Origin: UBA8752 sp040261275
GTDB taxonomy: Bacteria > Bacteroidota > Bacteroidia > Flavobacteriales_D > Sanyastnellaceae
Length of the DNA: 7,441 nt
Direction of reading: 5' to 3'
Assembly: GCA_040261275.1 (NCBI GenBank)
Contig: JBDQOI010000071.1
Coordinates: 1-7,441 of the forward strand
Under the pieces are notes generated by a model. That model was not told the origin of the DNA. It did no database searches and worked only from the letters and a program-made list of their open reading frames with translations. Shown piece after piece: positions 6,001-7,441 of this stretch (within the stretch, counting starts at the first letter, position 1; every line of letters begins with the position of its first letter). A program made the translations under genes and the position numbers.

Positions 6001-7441
6001 TACAGCACATCCAACGCTTTCGCCGGAAGCGACCTCTCACTGCGAGACCGCTCCAACGACCAAACCTATTTCGGGGACAGCCTCCTTTCATGGCTGCCTA
6101 CCCACTATCAGGAATTCAAGGATGACGCCTTTGGTTTCGATTTGGCTGCCCTGGGCTTGAGCTCCACTTTGGCCCGAACAGAATCTGCATCGGCTCACCT
6201 CGAAGGTGCCGCTTTCAAAAGCTCTGGCATCAGAACCTACCCAGGAATCCCGGGCTTCTCAGAGTCCACCACCCAAGAGGTGGACTACTACCACTTCAAT
6301 GCAGCCCGCAAAACGTGGTCCAACACCCTGGACAACCTGCCATATGCCAGCCTGCAGGCACAGTTGGCACAGCCGACCAGCCCAAGTGCGATCTCCAGCT
6401 TTACGGGATCCGCAGCTTGGCTCCATGGCCGACTCGGGGCAGTCTCCGGGAATGGCGCCATCGGCGGCACCAACGCCAAACTGTTCTGGCATTGGGGCAA
6501 CAGCCCAAACCAAGAGACCAACATGCTGGCACAGACCCTCGAAGGCACCAATGAGGACTGGTCTGGTAGGGTAGCCAACGCCATTCTCGGGGCAAACATG
6601 AACGGACCGGGCTTCATGACCTTCCCGCTCATCCGTGGCTATCAATCCGCTGACTGGGACAGCAACACCCTGCAATTCAAAGAATACACCGATACAGAGG
6701 AAGACATATTGGGCACAGCCTACGTCATGTCCAAAAACCCAATGTCTTGGCGGACTTGGTATTACAGATATCGCCTTCTTGCCTTCGTTCCGAATTCATC
6801 CGAAGAACTCTCCTTCATTGAGTCCTTTGGAGACACTGAATTCCTGGGACAAGACGAACAAAAAAGAGACCGCTATTGGGTCGGAATCCGACGGTTCGGA
6901 AACACATGGGCCAAGACGAATCCTTCACAATCGGCGCCCTACACCGATTGGGCCCAATCCGGAGCATTACCCACCGGAACATTGCAAGAGGGCTTGTATG
7001 ACTTCCGCTCAAGCACGTATGCACAATTGATGACCAACCGAAACGTGCCGACCATGAGCTCTTCGGGTCTCGGCGACGCCAACATCGCGGAAGGTCAATT
7101 GAAAATGGTTCCCGTAAGGTGGGATGGCCGTCTATGGTCCAACACCAGAAGAAACCAGCGCAGTGGCGCGGATCGAAGAACCTATCTGGGCTCAGGATTG
7201 GGTGACTTGTCGGCACTCTATGATCCCGGCGCCAGCAACAGCATCCAATTGGGCACCGACGGTTGGCCCGAAACAAGGCCCAACAGCGACATGCTGTTCT
7301 GGGAAAGCAAGACGGGAGCTGACCCCCACGAAAACCTCCGTGGCTGGGACATCCGGGATGTGAGGAGCTATTACTATTGGGTCAAGGACAATGACAACCG
7401 TACGCTCAATCAAGCGAGGGATAGGGCGCGTGACCTTGGCG
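1..7441 (+). CDS. Giant multidomain secreted/surface protein, internal fragment (both ends outside window)
   Basis: Frame 1 is open over all 2,480 complete codons, and the translation is continuous recognisable extracellular-protein sequence from end to end. No start site can be chosen: there is no signal peptide, no upstream non-coding DNA and no ribosome binding site in view. Domain order is cadherin-like repeats, TSP3-like calcium module, split cadherin-like repeat with nested C-type-lectin-like domain, LamG-like domain, ACNY short repeats, several more C-type-lectin-like domains, a beta-rich module, a Cys-rich ACNY block, an unassigned stretch, and further lectin-like domains. No catalytic domain and no transmembrane segment were recognised. 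Cysteines are confined to residues 261-467, 879-959, 1233-1285 and 1485-1818; I see none from 1819 to 2480. Such mosaics are known as very large adhesin-like proteins of Bacteroidota, usually exported by type IX secretion. An adhesion or capture role is inferred from domain content. The full protein must exceed 2,480 residues, roughly 270 kDa. Confidence 0.95.
106..435 (+). other. Cadherin-like beta-sandwich repeat
   Basis: Residues 36-145. The repeat opens with the typical strand SLTINEDTPLSFTVNAYDEA (N-E-D-T-P-L, then D-x-A-D-G) and closes with LRFTLTDGDGHAVQIRLNLT followed by VVPVNDG. These correspond to the 'EDtpl.i.v.a.D.Dg' opening and 'f.vtDg.g....v.l.V.pvND' closing of VCBS/tandem-95 type repeats. 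The middle (residues 65-115) is longer than usual and poorly conserved. The expected role is structural, as a calcium-stabilised stalk domain that holds binding domains away from the cell surface. Confidence 0.75.
436..759 (+). other. Cadherin-like beta-sandwich repeat
   Basis: Residues 146-253. It has YEDAVIRRTVLVEDLDGL at the start, then HGTAVLVDTT, then YDYSPNADYHGADEISLMIV with DD, and ends in ASLNDPMV. The string Y-x-P-N-A-D-Y-x-G-x-D is the most diagnostic part of tandem-95/cadherin-like repeats ('YtPnadfnGtDsftytvtD'). At about 108 residues it is close to the usual repeat length. Together with the preceding repeat it forms the end of a stalk. It is followed directly by a Cys/Asp-rich segment, which marks a change in domain type. 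Confidence 0.82.
781..903 (+). other. Cys/Asp-rich thrombospondin-type-3-like calcium module
   Basis: Residues 261-301. The core is EDADNDGVCDEEDDC followed by NCDGLCDIDI, with cysteines at 261, 272, 282, 288, 293 and 297. The D-x-D-x-D-G-x-C-D pattern is that of TSP3-type repeats, in which aspartates coordinate calcium and cysteines pair in disulfides. Six cysteines in about 37 residues would allow three disulfides. It joins the upstream cadherin-like stalk to the next composite domain and is probably a rigid calcium-bound linker. The presence of several cysteines fits an oxidising, extracellular location. Confidence 0.75.
904..1569 (+). other. Cadherin-like repeat split by an inserted domain
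   Basis: Residues 302-523. The head (about 305-345) reads VPEDDTLKVDVTF, with HTLALSDC further on, which fits the opening strands of a cadherin-like repeat. The tail (about 469-523) reads HGRLQAG, then WRYVPDWNYFGTDHFSLAFV with DAEG, ending in STEILNTDDEP. The tail is a good match to 'G.l.....w.Y.Pd.nf.GtD.f...v.D..G......v.I.n.DDeP'. A normal repeat is about 100 residues; here about 115 extra residues sit between head and tail and look like a C-type-lectin-like domain. Cys338 and Cys467 lie just before and just after the insert and could tie its ends together by a disulfide; that pairing is inference. Confidence 0.65.
1051..1398 (+). other. C-type-lectin-like domain A (nested in the cadherin-like repeat)
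   Basis: Residues about 351-466. It opens with LYLISDDIYPSWFAARQATE and continues TVGGKLMTIANEAELALI. This is the classical CTLD first strand plus helix ('y.is....sW..A...a...GG.L.tI.s..E'). Later come DEGWTNVSGSPSWNSG, a small possible Cys loop (C428, C434), GWIDAG and finally GKQAIMEL, in the place of the domain's closing strands. The long-loop EPN or QPD sugar-binding triplet is not seen, so carbohydrate binding cannot be claimed. Expected role: ligand binding at the cell surface. A divergent fold of another kind is possible, but the opening half is convincing. Confidence 0.7.
1570..1860 (+). other. Degenerate stretch, possibly an incomplete cadherin-like repeat
   Basis: Residues 524-620. 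NDEDHYSRGKVYILDFDGL resembles the opening of the cadherin-like repeat at residues 164-178 (YEDAVIRRTVLVEDLDGL) in its E-D, R, V-x-I/V and D-x-D-G-L positions. After that the sequence is acidic and lacks the diagnostic Y-x-P-N-x-D-x-x-G-x-D string. A fragment of a repeat leading into the LamG domain is the simplest reading. No cysteines and no membrane segment are visible. Confidence 0.35.
1861..2466 (+). other. LamG / concanavalin-A-like jellyroll domain
   Basis: Residues about 621-822. Landmarks in order are FWSPLDG (usual 'ypFdGn..D'), NRFGEAGKALR (usual 'g.fG.A..f'), SLSLSLWFTLES (the 'fTiS.Wvk.' strand), HSWNHLVLTFEAFDSTLVAY followed by INGEMA (the 'W.Hvv.tyd.....lYvnG' strand), TLTIAGRPD, and WSGVIDDIAIWNRALTFGEA (the 'f.G.iDdirIynraLs..Ei' closing strand). 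All core strands are present and in order, and the length is normal for Laminin_G_3-type domains. Members of this family bind glycans or proteins, often with calcium. The ligand here cannot be told from sequence. Confidence 0.9.
2632..2736 (+). repeat. Degenerate GC..ACNY-type short repeat (copy 1)
   Basis: Residues 878-912. The sequence GCADENALNFDFKALADTTG, ending in MYCEY, aligns with the consensus 'GCtdptAcNYnp.AttddgsCeY' found in tandem in many giant Bacteroidota proteins. The inner cysteine of the consensus is replaced by Leu (A-L-N-F for A-C-N-Y), and about ten extra residues sit before the closing Cys910. Only Cys879 and Cys910 remain, so at most one disulfide could form. Confidence 0.6.
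2812..2931 (+). repeat. TSP3-like calcium loop plus GC..ACNY repeat (copy 2)
   Basis: Residues 938-977. DSDADGVLDTEEISGC is an EF-hand-like/TSP3 loop (D-x-D-x-D-G-x-x-D-x-x-E), followed by DDPTACNYNPEATDSYANYS. The pairing 'DgvcD..E..GCtdptACNY' is a standard unit in Bacteroidota mosaic proteins. The closing G-S-C is missing (S-Y-A-N-Y instead), leaving Cys953 and Cys959 only. The unit runs directly into the following C-type-lectin-like segment. Confidence 0.78.
2935..3120 (+). other. Half C-type-lectin-like domain (opening half only)
   Basis: Residues 979-1040. HVGATDSTRFYISRTPVSWD, then QALEDAAAVGGHIGTVQSVE and EALLLAD, matches the CTLD first strand, first helix and 'GGhl.ti.s..E' turn very well. 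After about residue 1030 the second half (W-I-G-L strand, long loop, closing strand) is missing. Instead another CTLD opening begins at about 1047. The lead-in VGATDSTRFYIS is nearly the same as VGRTDSSKYYIS of domain C, which points to internal duplication. It may be a remnant left after recombination, or its second half may be supplied by the next domain. Confidence 0.65.
3139..3687 (+). other. C-type-lectin-like domain B
   Basis: Residues 1047-1229. KFILMGEAEGSRYYRSETDT leads into SLHDW, then LRENLLVIESEAENAALTNM (the 'l.tIes.aEn..l' helix), YAWLALTDDD (the W-I-G-L strand), GEGNWTNLRDSSGLGFENWA, YDYAQLW and finally QWGFTFRDG and APLILEL. The order of landmarks is that of a complete CTLD, with an extended long loop (about 1140-1165). 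No cysteine is present, so the two canonical CTLD disulfides are absent. No EPN or QPD triplet is seen. A binding role is inferred from the family. Confidence 0.8.
3688..3885 (+). other. Cys-containing linker between CTLDs B and C
   Basis: Residues 1230-1295. Cysteines are at 1233, 1254, 1275, 1282 and 1285. The end, DCRFPEAECEHC, resembles a decayed version of the CEYC motif that closes ACNY repeats elsewhere in this protein. The part before it (GGWCTPTFNFAVADSNGHAL) looks like beta strands. No known domain is recognised. Five cysteines is an odd number, so one may be free or may pair with another region. Confidence 0.4.
3889..4401 (+). other. C-type-lectin-like domain C
   Basis: Residues 1297-1467. 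VTYVGRTDSSKYYISTSAVS, then MVRIGGQQENDEIVALFE (the helix and its E-N), EHLWLGVTDS (W-I-G-L strand), GDWRHLRDDTPAPYFNWDQD, YDYAQMW, RRWHDASG and the closing strand YVLFEFP. All landmarks of the fold are present in order. It shares VG.TDS..[FY]YIS with the half CTLD, and G[DN]W..LRD and YDYAQ[LM]W with domain B, so the three are close internal relatives. No cysteine and no EPN or QPD triplet is present. The long loop is rich in Asp and Asn (about 1387-1403), which could bind calcium. Confidence 0.85.
4402..4860 (+). other. Beta-rich module, possibly cupredoxin-like and degenerate
   Basis: Residues 1468-1620. After a short Cys pair (C1485, C1493) comes IYLMGWGTYTLFDVPAETPI, then HPEYITVTGDSS and FFSGDVEITVSGEFGSASFY. 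This recalls a module I know from marine bacterial mosaic proteins of the type 'Y..G.GtY.f.nVP..HPi.f.......GdvtvtVsGdFGt.s.yC..HgyMg', which looks like a small copper-protein fold. The metal-binding-like His/Cys residues of that type are not seen here (S-A-T-E-G-L-L replaces C-x-x-H-G-Y-M), so a purely structural role is likelier. The match is from memory and not verified. Confidence 0.4.
4870..4989 (+). repeat. TSP3-like loop plus GC..ACNY repeat (copy 3)
   Basis: Residues 1624-1663. CAGICLADNNFNNICDEYEG is a TSP3-like lead (usual 'D.DgDGiCDefE'), although two of its Asp/Gly positions are Asn or Phe. It is followed by GCMEPTACNYKPTATYDDGS ending in Cys1663. This is the most canonical copy in the window, with all three repeat cysteines (1644, 1650, 1663). 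Confidence 0.85.
5005..5199 (+). repeat. GC..ACNY repeat (copy 4) with an internal insertion
   Basis: Residues 1669-1733. CTGCQDESACNYSINATKAG gives the first half and ends normally up to Ala1687. The usual short 'tdDGSC' is then replaced by about 33 residues (1688-1720) rich in Tyr, Pro and Gly (YVTGYDAGYLPYTPPGLGSL). The repeat resumes with Cys1721 and closes with DACEYC. The proline-rich insert probably forms an extended loop. Confidence 0.75.
5281..5391 (+). repeat. GC..ACNY repeat (copy 5) with EYCSG linkers
   Basis: Residues 1761-1797. GCADPTACDFNDAADPTNPL leads to GCTLYPASGTCEYC. Both this copy and the one before it end in CEYC-SG followed by a D-G-x-G stretch (CSGDVDGTGVV at 1733-1743, CSGAQDGSGF at 1797-1806), so the linker is also repeated. 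Cysteines are at 1762, 1768, 1785, 1794 and 1797. Asp replaces the Asn of A-C-N-Y. Confidence 0.82.
5428..5475 (+). other. TSP3-like calcium loop, last Cys of the Cys-rich block
   Basis: Residues 1810-1825. GDEDGDEVCDVVDANR has the D-x-D-x-D-x-x-C-D spacing of TSP3-type calcium loops. In related proteins such a loop leads into another GC..ACNY repeat, but here none follows. Cys1818 is the last cysteine in the window and marks the switch to a cysteine-free region. Confidence 0.65.
5476..6282 (+). other. Unassigned beta-rich region
   Basis: Residues 1826-2094, about 270 residues. I recognise no family here. It is cysteine-free, soluble in character and rich in Thr, Ser, Asp and Phe, with many alternating hydrophobic stretches that suggest beta strands (for example DGRIEVEGPYADLSWDFTVP and RPVFVLESKEGIALVADPVG). 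FQRFDGTDFVNVDFDKDN and LAIATYSTSNAFAG are other strand-like landmarks. It sits between the Cys-rich block and CTLD D, where one or two binding domains would be expected by size. Confidence 0.5.
6283..6639 (+). other. C-type-lectin-like domain D (divergent)
   Basis: Residues 2095-2213. DYYHFNAARKTWSNTLDNLP fits the CTLD first strand and helix start. ASLQAQLAQPTSPSAISSFT fits the 'GG.La.p.s..en..l' turn, and AAWLHGRL the W-I-G-L strand. KLFWHWGNSPNQETN stands where 'f..W..GePNn' normally lies, and NEDWSGRV with MTFPLIRG stands for the closing strands. The S-P-N in place of E-P-N keeps two of the three residues of the calcium/sugar triplet, so this is the CTLD here with the best, still weak, case for sugar binding. 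No cysteines are present. Confidence 0.5.
6712..7140 (+). other. C-type-lectin-like domain E
   Basis: Residues 2238-2380. GTAYVMSKNPMSWRTWYYRY then RLLAFVPNSSEELSFI matches the CTLD opening ('yyis.npmsW..A.......l..i.s..E..fi'). RYWVGIRRFG is the W-I-G-L strand, APYTDWAQSG the loop, TYAQLM the equivalent of YDYAQ[LM]W in domains B and C, and LKMVPVRWDGRLWS the closing part. Helix 1 carries W-Y-Y-R-Y-R in place of the usual small residues. There are no cysteines and no EPN or QPD. Confidence 0.65.
7141..7365 (+). other. Linker between CTLDs E and F
   Basis: Residues 2381-2455. No domain is recognised. It starts with a basic run (NTRRNQRSGADRRTYLG) that stands out in an otherwise acidic protein, then becomes Gly, Ser and Asp rich (DLSALYDPGASNS, GTDGWPETRPNSD) and ends in MLFWESKTG and LRGWDIRDV. 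A beta-strand extension to domain E or the lead-in strand of domain F is possible. Confidence 0.4.
7366..7441 (+). other. C-type-lectin-like domain F, cut by window end
   Basis: Residues 2456-2480. SYYYWVKDNDNRTLNQARDR followed by ARDLG is the CTLD first strand and first helix ('kYYyVs.n..tw.eAra.A..lGG'). The window stops exactly where the 'GG.L.ti.s..E' turn should follow. The rest of the domain, and probably more modules and the C-terminal sorting domain, lie downstream. Confidence 0.6.

Overview
The whole window is the inside of one very long protein-coding gene on the + strand. Reading frame 1 (codons at 1-3, 4-6 and so on) stays open from the first base to the last, 2,480 codons with no stop. 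Neither the start codon nor the stop codon lies in the window, so the signal peptide, promoter, ribosome binding site and C-terminal anchoring or sorting domain are all out of view. I found no second gene, RNA gene, mobile element, CRISPR array or intergenic gap. Residue numbers below count from base 1 of the window.

The product is a giant mosaic protein that is almost certainly secreted or surface-exposed. From N to C it carries: cadherin-like (VCBS/tandem-95 type) beta-sandwich repeats (residues 1-253); a Cys/Asp-rich thrombospondin-type-3-like calcium module (261-301); a further cadherin-like repeat split by an inserted C-type-lectin-like domain, CTLD (302-523); a degenerate stretch and a LamG/concanavalin-A-like jellyroll (621-822); two 'GC..P.ACNY' short repeats (878-977); a half CTLD and two fuller CTLDs (979-1467); a beta-rich module (1468-1620); a Cys-rich block of three more ACNY repeats with EYCSG linkers (1624-1825); an unassigned stretch (1826-2094); a divergent CTLD (2095-2213); another CTLD (2238-2380); and the first strand and helix of yet another CTLD at the window edge (2456-2480).

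Organism: ACNY repeats joined by CEYCSG-type linkers, mixed with LamG, cadherin-like and CTLD modules in one giant protein, are in my experience typical of Bacteroidota, especially marine Flavobacteriales-like lineages. There such proteins usually leave the cell by the type IX secretion system. GC content is moderately high by eye, above what is usual for cultured Flavobacteriia, so an uncultured marine Bacteroidota lineage is a reasonable guess. The taxonomic call and the type IX export are inference, because the diagnostic C-terminus is not here.

How the parts may work together: the cadherin-like and TSP3-like modules plausibly form a calcium-stiffened stalk, while LamG and the CTLDs are binding heads for glycans or proteins. 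The likely role is adhesion or capture of particles, polysaccharide or prey cells. No catalytic domain was recognised. The points most worth a second look are the CTLD nested in a cadherin-like repeat, the near absence of cysteines and of EPN/QPD sugar-binding motifs in the CTLDs, the half CTLD, and about 270 residues of unassigned sequence.
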